Below are positions 17,833-28,100 of a DNA stretch of 64,000 bases, one piece after another. The translations under genes and the position numbers were made by a program. Positions within the stretch are counted from its first letter, which is position 1, and every line of letters starts with the position of its first letter. This stretch comes from Pareuzebyella sediminis (GTDB lineage: Bacteria; Bacteroidota; Bacteroidia; Flavobacteriales; Flavobacteriaceae), in contig NZ_VTZS01000004.1 in the NCBI RefSeq assembly GCF_008367235.1, positions 372,001 to 436,000 on the forward strand, written 5' to 3'. The notes under the pieces are model-generated. The model saw only the letters and a program-made list of their open reading frames with translations, had not been told where the DNA came from and made no database searches.

Positions 17833-19740
17833 TTATTCTGAATCGAGTTCGGTTAAGGGTTTGGCGTGTTGGCTCCAGTCGTATTCGTTGATCTTGAATT
17901 CTGTACCACGCAAGGGCTTCGCATATTCATATTCGAGGGTTCTCTCAAGCATACGCTTTTCAAGGTCGGTACGCGTAATTTCTCCCTTCAGGTATTTTTC
18001 GATCATCAAAGAGGCGATATGGCCCGCATAGCGCGAACCGTAATACCCATTTTCAATATATACGGAGATAGCGATCTTCGGATTCTCGACCGGGGCAAAG
18101 GCTACGAATACCGAATGATCGGTAAGCTGTACGCGAACGCTATCGATTTTGGTATAATTCTCCACCGTACCTGTTTTGCCAGCGACCTCGATGCCGGGTA
18201 TTTGTAACCACTGGGCAGTACCTTTATGATACACATCGGCCATGCCTTGAATTATGGGTTCAAAATGCTTTTTATCGATGGTAGTGTGTTTGGGCTCTAC
18301 AAAATCAGGGATATTTATGTCTTTTCCATCCACCTTCTTTAAGATGTGGGGGGTATAATAGTGCCCACGGTTGGCTATCGCAGCAGTCATATTAGCAAGC
18401 TGTATGGGGGTAACGGCCACTTCGCCTTGTCCTATCGAATTGGAAATTATATACGATGATGACCAACGGTTATCACCGTACCAAGTGTCATAATACTCTT
18501 TGCTGGGTATTCTTCCCTTTCTTCCCGTAGGTAGGTCATACCCAAGGTACTGCCCGAGACCAAAACTCTTTATATGCTTTTCCCAGACATCCATCGCCTC
18601 ATCCGTAGTTTCAAACTTGTCATAAATTTTTCTAAAAACACCTGCGAAATAAGCGTTACAAGATTTATAGATACCACTGTTCATATTACGCATACCCCCT
18701 CCGCAGTGACATCCTCTTTTCTTTCTGCCTACATAAAAACCGTGATAACATTGAATTGTAGTACTGGGATCGATCACCCCTTCTTGTAAGGCTACAAGGG
18801 CATTTAAGGTCTTAAATGGTGAGCCTGGCGAGCCTTCGGCCAAAATAGAACGATCAAAAAGAGGTTTGGCTATGGAGTCATAATGCAGTTTACTGTAATT
18901 CTTTGATCGTTCCCTGCCTACGAGAAGGGAAGGGTCATAGGTCGGACCGGAAATCATGGAAAGAATCTCTCCCGTAGCAGGTTCAATTGCGACGATTCCG
19001 CCCCGCTTGCCATGCATAAGCCTCTCCCCGTATTCTTGTAATATTTTATCAATAGTTATATTTATTTCCAGGCCTTGTTCGGGCAAGGTGTCTAAAATAC
19101 CGTTCTTGTATTTTCCGATATCACGGTTATATCGATCTTTCTGAATGTATTGTACCCCTTTTCGCCCCCGAAGAATATCTTCATATTGTTTTTCCACTCC
19201 TGTACGGCCTGTAAGTTCTCCCTGAATGTAATATGGGTTTTTGGCAAGGTCCCCTTCATTGACCTCACTAATATATCCCAATACATTGGCTGCGCTGTTG
19301 GTGGCATAGTAGCGCAATGAACGCTTCTGAATGTAGAAACCTTTGTAATGTCTCATTTTTTCCTGAAGCTTGGCATAGTCCTCTTTAGACAGCTGCGGAA
19401 CAAAAACAGAGGGAAGTCTGGGCGAGTATATTCTAGCCTTGCGAAGTTCTTTTACGAACTTTGCCTTATCGATACCTAGTAGGGAACAAAACTCCAGGGT
19501 ATCGAGTTCTTTGACCTCTCTTGGAATGACCATCACGTCGTAGGCCGGATCGTTGCCCACCAATAATTTATCATTTCTATCGTAGATATAACCACGCTCC
19601 GGATAATCATACACCCTTTTAATCGCCGGATCCTCCAAAACCTGATCGGGAGAAAAACTAAAAATCTGTAGATACGATAATCTACCGATAAAAGTAATTC
19701 CGATAATTACTATGATAGACGATAAGAGTAATTTCTTCAT
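17833..19740 (-). CDS. mrdA: Penicillin-binding protein 2 (elongation transpeptidase)
   Basis: A 635-residue class B penicillin-binding protein with an N-terminal membrane anchor, a dimerisation (pedestal) region and a transpeptidase domain. The active-site motifs are SPFK (Ser307, Lys310; most relatives have STFK), SCN (YKSCNAYF) and KTG (VAGKTGTVEN). It cross-links the glycan strands polymerised by RodA. It lies between mreD and rodA on the minus strand with a short gap on each side. Confidence 0.95.
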   Translation of the reverse strand: MKKLLLSSIIVIIGITFIGRLSYLQIFSFSPDQVLEDPAIKRVYDYPERGYIYDRNDKLLVGNDPAYDVMVIPREVKELDTLEFCSLLGIDKAKFVKELRKARIYSPRLPSVFVPQLSKEDYAKLQEKMRHYKGFYIQKRSLRYYATNSAANVLGYISEVNEGDLAKNPYYIQGELTGRTGVEKQYEDILRGRKGVQYIQKDRYNRDIGKYKNGILDTLPEQGLEINITIDKILQEYGERLMHGKRGGIVAIEPATGEILSMISGPTYDPSLLVGRERSKNYSKLHYDSIAKPLFDRSILAEGSPGSPFKTLNALVALQEGVIDPSTTIQCYHGFYVGRKKRGCHCGGGMRNMNSGIYKSCNAYFAGVFRKIYDKFETTDEAMDVWEKHIKSFGLGQYLGYDLPTGRKGRIPSKEYYDTWYGDNRWSSSYIISNSIGQGEVAVTPIQLANMTAAIANRGHYYTPHILKKVDGKDINIPDFVEPKHTTIDKKHFEPIIQGMADVYHKGTAQWLQIPGIEVAGKTGTVENYTKIDSVRVQLTDHSVFVAFAPVENPKIAISVYIENGYYGSRYAGHIASLMIEKYLKGEITRTDLEKRMLERTLEYEYAKPLRGTEFKINEYDWSQHAKPLTELDSE

Positions 19741-19782
19741 CGACGATGATTTAATTCAAGAATTTAAAAGCCCTTTTTCACT

Positions 19783-20292
19783 TTATTCTTTTCGCATACT
19801 GAAAAGGGAACCGAATAAAAGACAAAGTATTAATGTTGCGACACCGTTGGCAAGTACCTTCTTCAAAATTAAAAGGAAATTGGCCAAACTAAAAATTTCT
19901 AGGGTAAAGAAAACCAAGTGGTGTACTATAATTAATAACGTTAAAAATGCAATTTGTTGTATGCGCGTCGAATTGCTTAATTTAAAACTTTGGAACTCAA
20001 AATTCACCCCAAATACAAACCGCATTATGGCCGGCCTCATATAGGCTATAGTTATCGTTGAAGCGGTATGTATGGCCATGGTGTCCGAAAAGAAATCAAT
20101 CGATATACCCAATAGAAACGACAGACCGATGAAAGCGGCTCGATTTTCTTTTATCGGATACCAGTATAGAAATAAAACATACACCATTGGATTGATAAAT
20201 CCAAAAAAATTCAACCTATTAAATACAAGTACTTGAACCAAGACAAGCAGTACAAAGCGAACTACATTCAAGAAATAGCTGTTACTGATCAT
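19783..20292 (-). CDS. mreD: Rod shape-determining protein MreD
   Basis: A 169-residue protein with about five transmembrane segments, fitting MreD by size, hydrophobicity and position. Sequence conservation of MreD is low; the segment YVLFLYWYPIKENRAAFIGLSFLLGISIDFF with an Asp at the end of a helix is typical. Its start overlaps the end of mreC by eleven bases, showing translational coupling. Confidence 0.9.
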   Translation of the reverse strand: MISNSYFLNVVRFVLLVLVQVLVFNRLNFFGFINPMVYVLFLYWYPIKENRAAFIGLSFLLGISIDFFSDTMAIHTASTITIAYMRPAIMRFVFGVNFEFQSFKLSNSTRIQQIAFLTLLIIVHHLVFFTLEIFSLANFLLILKKVLANGVATLILCLLFGSLFSMRKE

Positions 20293-21103
20293 CTTCGTTG
20301 GTCTTGTTTTCCAGATTTATTATCTCCTCACGGTATTCGTTGCTAACGATATATATGTTTTTGATATTGGTCATGTCGTTAAACAGTTCAACGTCTATGG
20401 TGTAGAAGCTTTGGGAAGTGTTAAGATCAAACTTTTGGATGGTACCGACAGGAATACCCTCTGGAAAAATACTGCTCATGCCACCAGTGACTATGGTATC
20501 TCCTACGGTGAGGGTGACCAATCTGGGAATATCTATGAGCTGTACAACGTTGTAGCGTTTTGTGTCCCAAACTAGCGAGCCAAAATGATCGGTACCTTTA
20601 ATTTTGGCGTTGATATTTGATTTCTCGTTCAATATACTTTGTACCGTAGCGTAATTGTTTGAAGTATTTTCAACGATTCCCAAAATACCCTTGCTTGTTA
20701 TGACCCCCATGTCAGGCCTTACGTTATCTTTCTGCCCTTTGTCTATGGTGATATAATTCAAGGGTCGGGAAAAGCTATTCTTGATTACTTTGCCCGTGTT
20801 CACCGTGTAGGTCTGCCGTACCGAATCTAAACGGGCGGTGTCAATTGCCGCTTCGTTGAACAATAGGGCACGTAGCCGTTGATTTTCTTCCACAAGTTTT
20901 TGGTTCTCTTCATCGAGGCCAAAATAGGAGGTTACATTATTGGAGGCTTCTAGAATATTCCCCGTTATCCAATTTGAAGAATTAAAAAAACGTGATTGGT
21001 GATACGAATGTGATTGAATCGTAAACCCCAAGGATATGATCATCAAAAAGATATAAAGAAGAAAATTCTTATATCGGATAATAAAACTGATGATCTGCTG
21101 CAT
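20282..21103 (-). CDS. mreC: Rod shape-determining protein MreC
   Basis: A 273-residue bitopic protein: one N-terminal transmembrane helix (about 13-29), a coiled coil (LVEENQRLRALLF) and a periplasmic beta-rich domain with GQKDNVRPDMGVITSKGILGIV. MreC connects the MreB filament to PBP2 and activates it. It follows mreB with a gap of about 80 bases and overlaps mreD. Confidence 0.95.
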   Translation of the reverse strand: MQQIISFIIRYKNFLLYIFLMIISLGFTIQSHSYHQSRFFNSSNWITGNILEASNNVTSYFGLDEENQKLVEENQRLRALLFNEAAIDTARLDSVRQTYTVNTGKVIKNSFSRPLNYITIDKGQKDNVRPDMGVITSKGILGIVENTSNNYATVQSILNEKSNINAKIKGTDHFGSLVWDTKRYNVVQLIDIPRLVTLTVGDTIVTGGMSSIFPEGIPVGTIQKFDLNTSQSFYTIDVELFNDMTNIKNIYIVSNEYREEIINLENKTNEDDQ

Positions 21104-21186
21104 TCACTAAAACGTTTTGAAATCTGTGAAGCAATTCCAGATGGAAAAAGATATAAACCTTGAAATCGCCCCTTTGTTACAAAGAT

Positions 21187-22215
21187 TTATTTGATCAGGA
21201 TACTCTTGTAGCGTTCAAGATTTTTCAACGCAATACCTGTACCGCGAACGACGGCCCTTAGCGGATCTTCCGCAATGTACACTGGAAGGTCCGTCTTCTG
21301 TGATAATCTTCTGTCCAGGCCTCGTAACATCGAACCCCCTCCGGCCAAATAAATACCTGTATTGTAAATGTCAGCGGCCAGTTCTGGAGGTGTTTGAGAA
21401 AGTGTCTCCATTACAGCGTCTTCGACACGTAATATAGACTTGTCCAGGGCCTTCGCAATTTCACGATATGATATTTGTACCTGTTTCGGTTTTCCTGTCA
21501 AAAGGTCGCGTCCCTGCACCGATTTTTCATCGGGAGGGGTCTGGAGGTCTTCGGTCGCCGACCCGATCTCAATCTTGATGCTTTCCGCGGTAGATTCACC
21601 TACGTATAGGTTGTGCTGGGTGCGCATATAATAGATAATATCGTTGGTGAAGACGTCTCCCGCAATTTTGACAGATTTGTCGCATACAATACCGCCTAGG
21701 GCGATTACGGCGATTTCGGTAGTACCTCCTCCGATATCTACGATCATATTCCCTTTAGGTTGCATAATGTCAAGACCTATACCTATCGCCGCGGCCATAG
21801 GTTCATGTATGAGATATACTTCCTTGCCGTTCACCCGCTCCGCAGATTCTTTTACCGCCCTCATTTCTACCTCAGTAATGCCCGAAGGGATACAAATAAC
21901 CATTCTCAAGGCAGGTGGAAACCATTTTTTCTTAAGGGCCGGAATGTTCTTAATGAACATATTGATCATTTTCTCCGATGCATCGAAATCGGCGATTACC
22001 CCATCTTTCAATGGCCGGATGGTCTTGATGTTTTCATGGGTTTTGCCCTGCATCATATTGGCCTCTTTGCCAACGGCAATAATTTTACCGGAGATGCGAT
22101 CCCTGGCAACTATAGAAGGACTGTCGACTACGACTTTGTCCATATGAATGATGAGGGTGTTCGCGGTACCTAAATCGATAGCGATTTCCTCGGTCAAGAA
22201 ATCAAAAAATCCCAT
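21187..22215 (-). CDS. mreB: Rod shape-determining actin homologue MreB
   Basis: A 342-residue actin-fold ATPase that organises the elongasome under the inner membrane. Phosphate-binding motifs IDLGTANTLI and DIGGGTTEIAV and the adenosine motif TGIYLAGGGSMLRGLD are complete. The N-terminal segment MGFFDFLTEEIAIDLG gives an amphipathic membrane-targeting start. It is the first gene of the mreBCD-pbp2-rodA run, which lies downstream of purH. Confidence 0.97.
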   Translation of the reverse strand: MGFFDFLTEEIAIDLGTANTLIIHMDKVVVDSPSIVARDRISGKIIAVGKEANMMQGKTHENIKTIRPLKDGVIADFDASEKMINMFIKNIPALKKKWFPPALRMVICIPSGITEVEMRAVKESAERVNGKEVYLIHEPMAAAIGIGLDIMQPKGNMIVDIGGGTTEIAVIALGGIVCDKSVKIAGDVFTNDIIYYMRTQHNLYVGESTAESIKIEIGSATEDLQTPPDEKSVQGRDLLTGKPKQVQISYREIAKALDKSILRVEDAVMETLSQTPPELAADIYNTGIYLAGGGSMLRGLDRRLSQKTDLPVYIAEDPLRAVVRGTGIALKNLERYKSILIK

Positions 22216-22267
22216 TTATAATATTGTTTGGTTATGTTACTAGCTTGATTGGGGTGTATTTCATCGA

Positions 22268-22275
22268 CAAAAGTA
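22268..22275 (-). promoter_or_regulatory. Putative -7 element of mreB promoter
   Basis: On the minus strand the bases read TACTTTTG, matching TAnnTTTG, about 52 bases upstream of the mreB ATG. No good -33 TTTG is visible, so the call is tentative. Confidence 0.4.
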
Positions 22276-22385
22276 GTAAAATTAGCTACTGTATAGTGTT
22301 TTATGTTGTGAATTTACGTCTTCTCATGGTCAAAACCTCAAGTCTTGAAGACTGTAAGTTCCGGTTGCTACATTTTAAGGCTGTT

Positions 22386-23912
22386 TTAGTGCTTAAAATG
22401 GCGTGTTCCGGTCATCACCATTGCTACTTTGTTCTCGTTGCAATAGTCAATACTCAACTGATCCTTAATAGACCCACCTGGCTGTATAACGCTGGAAATG
22501 CCATTTTTATGCGAAATCTCTACACAATCCGGAAAGGGGAAGAAAGCATCACTTGCCATAACCGCTCCGTTTAAATCGAAATTGAACGATTTCGCCTTGT
22601 GGATGGCCTGGTTTAAGGCATCGACCCGTGAAGTTTGCCCTGTTCCACTAGCACAAAGTTGTCTGTTTTTTGCAAGCACTATCGTGTTAGATTTTGTATG
22701 CTTACATATTTTAGAAGCAAAAATAAGGTCTTCCAATTCCTTTTCGGAAGGGTTTTTTTCGGTTACATATTTCAAATCTTCTACCTCATCGGTCTTGGCA
22801 TCCTTTTCCTGTACTAAAACTCCATTTAGACAGGTACGAACATTGGTTTCTGGAAGATCGACCTCCTTAAGAACAAGAATGATACGATTTTTCTTCCCCT
22901 TTAATACCTCCAAGGCATCTTCAGCGTAGCTAGGCGCAATGACAACTTCGCAGAACAGTTGATGTATTTCCTCTGCAGTGGCCTTGTCAATCTCGGTATT
23001 GCTGATCAGAATACCACCGAAAGCAGAAACAGGGTCCCCGGCCAAAGCATCGATATAGGCTTGATGAAGGGAGTCACGAGTCGCCAGACCACAAGCGTTG
23101 TTGTGTTTAAGTATGGCGAATGTAGGGGCGCTACCTTTAAATTCGTTCATCAGATTAACGGCCGCATCTACATCCAATAAATTATTGTAGGAGAGCTCCT
23201 TGCCATGAAGTTTGGTAAACATAGCATCAAAGTCACCGAAGAAGAAGCCTTTTTGATGTGGGTTTTCCCCATAGCGCAGTACCTTGCCTTTTGTTTCACT
23301 CATTTTTAACGCCGGCATTCCATTTCGGTTGAAATAATTGAAAATAGCCGTATCGTAGTGCGATGAAATGTTAAAGGCCTTTGTGGCGAACCGTTTTCTA
23401 TCCTCAAGGCTAGTATTGCCATCGTTTTTCGAAATGACCTCGAGAAAATCACCGTAGTCTTCCATCGAAGAAACACACAAAACGTCTTTATAATTTTTAG
23501 CGGCCGCCCGAATCAACGAAATACCGCCAATATCGATTTTTTCGATGATATCTTGTTCCGAGGCACCGCTGGCTACTGTTTTCTCAAAAGGGTAGAGGTC
23601 GACGATAACTATATCCAATTGGGGAATTTCGTATTCTTCCAATTGGGCTACGTCCGTTTCATTATCTTGGCGGTTCAGAATCCCACCGAATACTTTGGGG
23701 TGCAATGTTTTGACCCTTCCCCCTAAAATGGACGGATAGCTTGTGACTTCTTCCACCGGAACGACATCGATGCCCAATTCCCTGATGAAACTTTCTGTCC
23801 CTCCAGTGGAATAAATGGTAATGCCGAGTTCTTGAAATTTTTTAACAATAGGTTCAAGACCATCTTTGTGAAAAACGGAAATAAGGGCCGATTGGGCTTT
23901 TTTAGTACTCAT
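22386..23912 (-). CDS. purH: Bifunctional AICAR transformylase / IMP cyclohydrolase
   Basis: A 508-residue enzyme of the last two steps of de novo purine synthesis, formylation of AICAR and ring closure to IMP. The N-terminal MGS-like cyclohydrolase domain shows STGGTESFIRELG and GGRVKTLHPKVFGGIL. The transformylase part carries RYGENPHQ, AILKHNNACGLA, and SDAFFPFPD near the end. Length is normal. It is divided from mreB by about 170 bases. Confidence 0.97.
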   Translation of the reverse strand: MSTKKAQSALISVFHKDGLEPIVKKFQELGITIYSTGGTESFIRELGIDVVPVEEVTSYPSILGGRVKTLHPKVFGGILNRQDNETDVAQLEEYEIPQLDIVIVDLYPFEKTVASGASEQDIIEKIDIGGISLIRAAAKNYKDVLCVSSMEDYGDFLEVISKNDGNTSLEDRKRFATKAFNISSHYDTAIFNYFNRNGMPALKMSETKGKVLRYGENPHQKGFFFGDFDAMFTKLHGKELSYNNLLDVDAAVNLMNEFKGSAPTFAILKHNNACGLATRDSLHQAYIDALAGDPVSAFGGILISNTEIDKATAEEIHQLFCEVVIAPSYAEDALEVLKGKKNRIILVLKEVDLPETNVRTCLNGVLVQEKDAKTDEVEDLKYVTEKNPSEKELEDLIFASKICKHTKSNTIVLAKNRQLCASGTGQTSRVDALNQAIHKAKSFNFDLNGAVMASDAFFPFPDCVEISHKNGISSVIQPGGSIKDQLSIDYCNENKVAMVMTGTRHFKH

Positions 23913-23946
23913 TTTTTAGTGCTTGAGAGTTTTACTTGTAGACTGG

Positions 23947-23954
23947 CAAAAGTA
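23947..23954 (-). promoter_or_regulatory. Putative -7 element of purH promoter
   Basis: TACTTTTG on the minus strand, about 34 bases upstream of the purH start, fits TAnnTTTG. No clear -33 element was found at the expected distance. Confidence 0.4.
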
Positions 23955-24015
23955 ACTACTTTAGCTCTTATACCTCGATAGTGTTATCAACAAAATAGGG
24001 AAAGTTTTGAACGTT

Positions 24016-24471
24016 TTAGTGAAGTGTTTTGGCTACTTCCCGATTGACGAACTCTAGAAAGCGCTCGTCTTCGTGCGAAAAGGCATTCAATGTATTCGAA
24101 TCAATATCTATTTGGCCAATATTCTCACCCTTTAAAAAAAGGGGGACTACAATTTCCGACTTCACTGTAAGGCTACAGGCGATATAATTATCTTGGGCCT
24201 TCACATCGGGCACAACAAAGTTTTCATTGCTGATGGCTACTTGACCACAAATCCCCTTCCCAAAAGGAATGATGGTATGTTCGGTAGGTTGCCCGGCATA
24301 AGGGCCCAGTTTAAGCTCGTTTTTATTCCCGTTTTTAAAATAAAACCCAACCCAGTCGTAGTGGGGAACGGTATTCCTCAAGAGCTCGCATACCTGCTGC
24401 AAACGTAAATCGGTAGATGTTTCTTTTTGGTCAAGAATAGTTGTGATTTTATGTTTTAGATTATCGAACAT
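24016..24471 (-). CDS. GAF-domain protein related to free methionine-(R)-sulfoxide reductase
   Basis: A 151-residue single GAF domain of the YebR/fRMsr family, which reduces free methionine-(R)-sulfoxide. The motif GKGICG carries Cys75 and YIAC carries Cys99, 24 residues apart, as are the resolving and catalytic Cys (94 and 118 in E. coli). The third family Cys (E. coli 84) is replaced here by His65. SEIVVPLFLKGENIGQIDIDS is typical. I chose ATG 24471 (MFDNLKHK) over the longer frame beginning at 24516. Confidence 0.85.
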   Translation of the reverse strand: MFDNLKHKITTILDQKETSTDLRLQQVCELLRNTVPHYDWVGFYFKNGNKNELKLGPYAGQPTEHTIIPFGKGICGQVAISNENFVVPDVKAQDNYIACSLTVKSEIVVPLFLKGENIGQIDIDSNTLNAFSHEDERFLEFVNREVAKTLH

Positions 24472-24604
24472 CGCTATCAGTTTTTGTAAAATTAAACGAA
24501 CCAAAGTGAATATCAATGGTCTTTTTAATCGACTGCTTTAAACTATTTGTTTTAAATAAACGTTAGCCAATTATGGTCTTTAGTACTTCTGATTGATTAT
24601 TTTG

Positions 24605-24612
24605 TATTTTTG
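24605..24612 (+). promoter_or_regulatory. -7 promoter element abutting the HYC_CC_PP gene start
   Basis: TATTTTTG matches TAnnTTTG exactly and ends two bases before ATG 24615 and five before ATG 24618. A -33 element is not obvious. This suggests a leaderless transcript for the first gene of the metal-resistance island. Confidence 0.5.
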
Positions 24613-24614
24613 CG

Positions 24615-25037
24615 ATGATGAAAGAGAGATTACATCGTCTTTTTGCTTGTTTCATGGCCTTCTTACTTCTGGCTTCTACTACGTCATGGACCGTGGGTAA
24701 GCATTACTGTATGGGACATTTGGTCGATATCTCCTTTTTTGCCCATGCCGATGACTGTGGCATGGATAAAGTGGTTCCTGAGAATGATAGCGTAACTGTT
24801 GAATCCGAAGATTCTTGCTGTTCCGATGAAATTATATCGGTTGCCGGTCAAGACAATTTGAAAAATTCTTTCGATCAGTTTTCCTCAGATCAACAATGGA
24901 TTCTCATTTCTTTTGTCTACTCGTATACGTACCCTCTTTTTTACGGATTCGAGAAAAATACTGTTTTGGGAAGGTACTACTCACCACCTCCCCTGATAAG
25001 AGATCTTCAAATCCTCGATCAGACTTTCCTAATTTGA
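24615..25037 (+). CDS. HYC_CC_PP family small secreted protein
   Basis: A 140-residue exported protein with a hydrophobic signal segment (about residues 8-24). It shows the three marks that give the family its name: KHYCMGH, SCCSDE and YYSPPPLIRD. Further His, Cys and Met residues (HADDCGMDK) make a metal-binding role in the periplasm plausible, which fits its place directly ahead of a CusA-type pump. The family's function is not established as far as I know. Start may be ATG 24615 or 24618. Confidence 0.82.
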   Translation: MMKERLHRLFACFMAFLLLASTTSWTVGKHYCMGHLVDISFFAHADDCGMDKVVPENDSVTVESEDSCCSDEIISVAGQDNLKNSFDQFSSDQQWILISFVYSYTYPLFYGFEKNTVLGRYYSPPPLIRDLQILDQTFLI

Positions 25038-25142
25038 TTCTTAAACATTTAGATAAAGCATCCAGCGGTTTGACCGTATAGGAGCTTCTTGTTTTGTTTG
25101 TGTCTAATTGATACAATTTCTAATGTTTAAACCTTAGTTTAC

Positions 25143-28100
25143 ATGCTTAATAAGGGCATAAAATTTCTCATAGAAAATAAATTGCTAGCGGTGTTATTAT
25201 TGCTGCTGTTTGTGGTTTGGGGCACGATAAATTCACCATTTGATTGGAATACGGGCTCTCTACCAAGAAGCCCCGTCGCAGTGGATGCGATTCCTGATAT
25301 AGGGGAGAACCAACAAATCGTATTTACAAAATGGCCCGGTCGATCACCCCAGGATATAGAAGATCAGATTTCATACCCACTGACTACCTCACTATTAGGG
25401 ATACCTGGAGTGAAGACCATACGAAGTTCTTCCATGTTTGGTTTTTCAAGTATCTACATCATTTTTGAAGAAGACGTGGAGTTTTATTGGAGTCGTAGCC
25501 GAATTCTAGAAAAGTTGAATTCGCTGCCCACCAGTCTTTTACCTGACGGTGTAAACCCGACCTTGGGGCCTGATGCAACCGCACTTGGGCAGATTTTTTG
25601 GTATACCCTAGAAGGACGTGATGAAAATGGACATGTTACGGGGGGTTGGGATTTACAAGAACTACGTAGTGTTCAAGACTATTATGTGAAATATGCGCTC
25701 TCGGCGGCTAGTGGGGTCTCTGAAGTGGCATCGATCGGAGGTTTTGTTCAAGAATACCAAATAGACGTTGACCCCGAGTTGATGAAACAGTACAATGTCG
25801 ATTTGGGGCAAGTAGTTACCGCGGTCAAAAAGAGTAACCGTGATATTGGCGCACAAACCCTAGAGATTAACAAAGTGGAGTATTTAGTAAGGGGCTTGGG
25901 GTATATCGAATCGTTGGAAGATTTAAAGAATACCGTGGTCGCCGTTTCGGAGTTTACCTCTTTGCGTGTGCGGGATATTGCAACAGTATCGTTAGGTCCG
26001 GCTGTGAGACGTGGTATTTTGGATAAGGAAGGGGCAGAAGTAGTCGGGGGCGTTGTGGTCGCCAGATATGGCGCCAACCCAATGGAAGTGATCAATAATG
26101 TAAAGGATAAAATCGAGGAATTGGATTCCGGATTACCATCAAAACAATTAGCTGATGGACGCACTTCTCAACTGACCATTGTACCGTTCTATGATAGAAG
26201 CGAACTTATCCAAGAAACTTTGGGCACCCTGAACGAAGCACTGACCCTTGAGATTCTCGTGACTATTTTGGTCATTGTGGTAATGGTGTTCAACTTGCGG
26301 GCCTCGGTACTGATTTCGGGCCTATTGCCCGTAGCTGTATTAATGGTATTTATTGCAATGAAGTTCTTCGGCGTTGACGCCAACATAGTGGCTCTTTCGG
26401 GAATCGCTATTGCGATCGGCACCATGGTGGATGTCGGTATCATTCTCTCAGAGAATATTATTCGGCACCTTGATGACAACAAAGACGCGCTTACGGTCGA
26501 CCAGGTAGTCTACAATGCCTCGTCGGAGGTTTCTAGTGCCATTGTAACTGCCGTAATGACCACGGTTATCAGTTTTGTTCCGGTATTTACGATGATAGGG
26601 GCAGAAGGAAAGCTTTTCCGTCCATTGGCGTTTACCAAGACTTTTGCTTTAATATCATCGATTATCGTGGCTCTTTTTCTTATTCCCCCTTTTGCTGCTT
26701 TCCTCTTCCGAAGGAAACGTAGTAAGAGCTTTCTGGGCATAGTTTACGGTCTGGCCCTCATTGTTGCTGGTTTGGTCGCTTTGGTGTATGGCTATTGGGT
26801 CGGACTTTTTTTAATTGCCTTCGGAACGATACGGCCTTTGAGAAACGCCGAATTGGCTTCTCGATTCTTTAGGGGCTTTATGCTATCAGATCAAAGAGCC
26901 CTGCTTTTGAACAATGTGATCTCCATTTGCGCAATTGTATTTCTATTGGCATTCTATTGGAGACCCTTGGGCTTTGATCGAAGTATCCTGATCAACCTGA
27001 TTTTTGTAGGTATGGTATGCTTTGGGCTTCTAGGTGTTTTTACGGTTTTCCAAAAATATTATGCCCGAATTTTGAACTGGGCGTTGGCTCATAAAATCCT
27101 ATTCCTCTCTTTACCCTTGGCCATAATAATTTTGGGAATCTTGATTTTTAGAAATACAGGGAAGGAGTTTATGCCTGCTCTCAACGAAGGTTCGTTTCTT
27201 TTGATGCCATCTTCATTGCCTCATGCCGGAACGGAAGAAAATAGGAGGGTATTACAACAATTGGATATGGCAGTAGCAAGTATTCCGGAAATTGAAACAG
27301 TTGTAGGTAAAGCCGGCAGAACCGAGTCTGCACTTGATCCCGCACCTCTGTCGATGTACGAAAACATCATTCAGTACAAACCGGAATATATGCAAGATGC
27401 GACCGGGTACCGTAAACGATTCAAGATAAATGAAGAAGGCCTGTTCGTATTGATAGACGGTGGTCTAATCCTTAACCCAAATAACGACATTGATAAAGAA
27501 GTTGAAAAAAAGTATCGTCACGGCCCCAACAATTTCTCCGAAATCTCCTTTGAAAATTTGGTCTTGGATACGAGCGGGGAATACTATCGTAATTGGCGCC
27601 CCGAAATTGAATCTCCCGATGATATATGGAATGAAATTGTAATGGTTACCCGTTTACCGGGAATCACGTCGGCCCCGAAACTTCAACCCATAGAGACCCG
27701 ATTGGTGATGTTGCAGACGGGCATGCGAGCTCCTATGGGTATCAAGGTAAAAGGGCAGGATCTTAGAAAGATAGAATCATTTGGTATGCAGTTGGAGCGC
27801 ATCCTTAAGGAAGTGGATGGGGTAAAGGAAGAAGCGGTTTTTGCGGATAGAATTGTGGGAAAACCCTATCTTTTAATTGATATCGATCGCGAAGCCCTGG
27901 CACGATATGGTATTTTGATTGAGGATGTGCAGCAGATTTTAGAAGTGGCCGTTGGGGGAATACCTTTAACGCAGACCGTCGAGGGGAGGGAGCGATACGG
28001 TGTAAGGGTGCGCTATCCTCGCGAACTTCGTGACAATCCTTCCGATATTAAGAACATTTATGTACCGGTAAATAAGGGTGCCCCGATTCCTTTGGGCGAA

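Noticed and set aside
21644-22147. Long plus-strand frame opposite mreB (167 codons)
   Set aside because: It lies wholly on the complement of a well-conserved gene, and its sequence is an antisense shadow with no known features.
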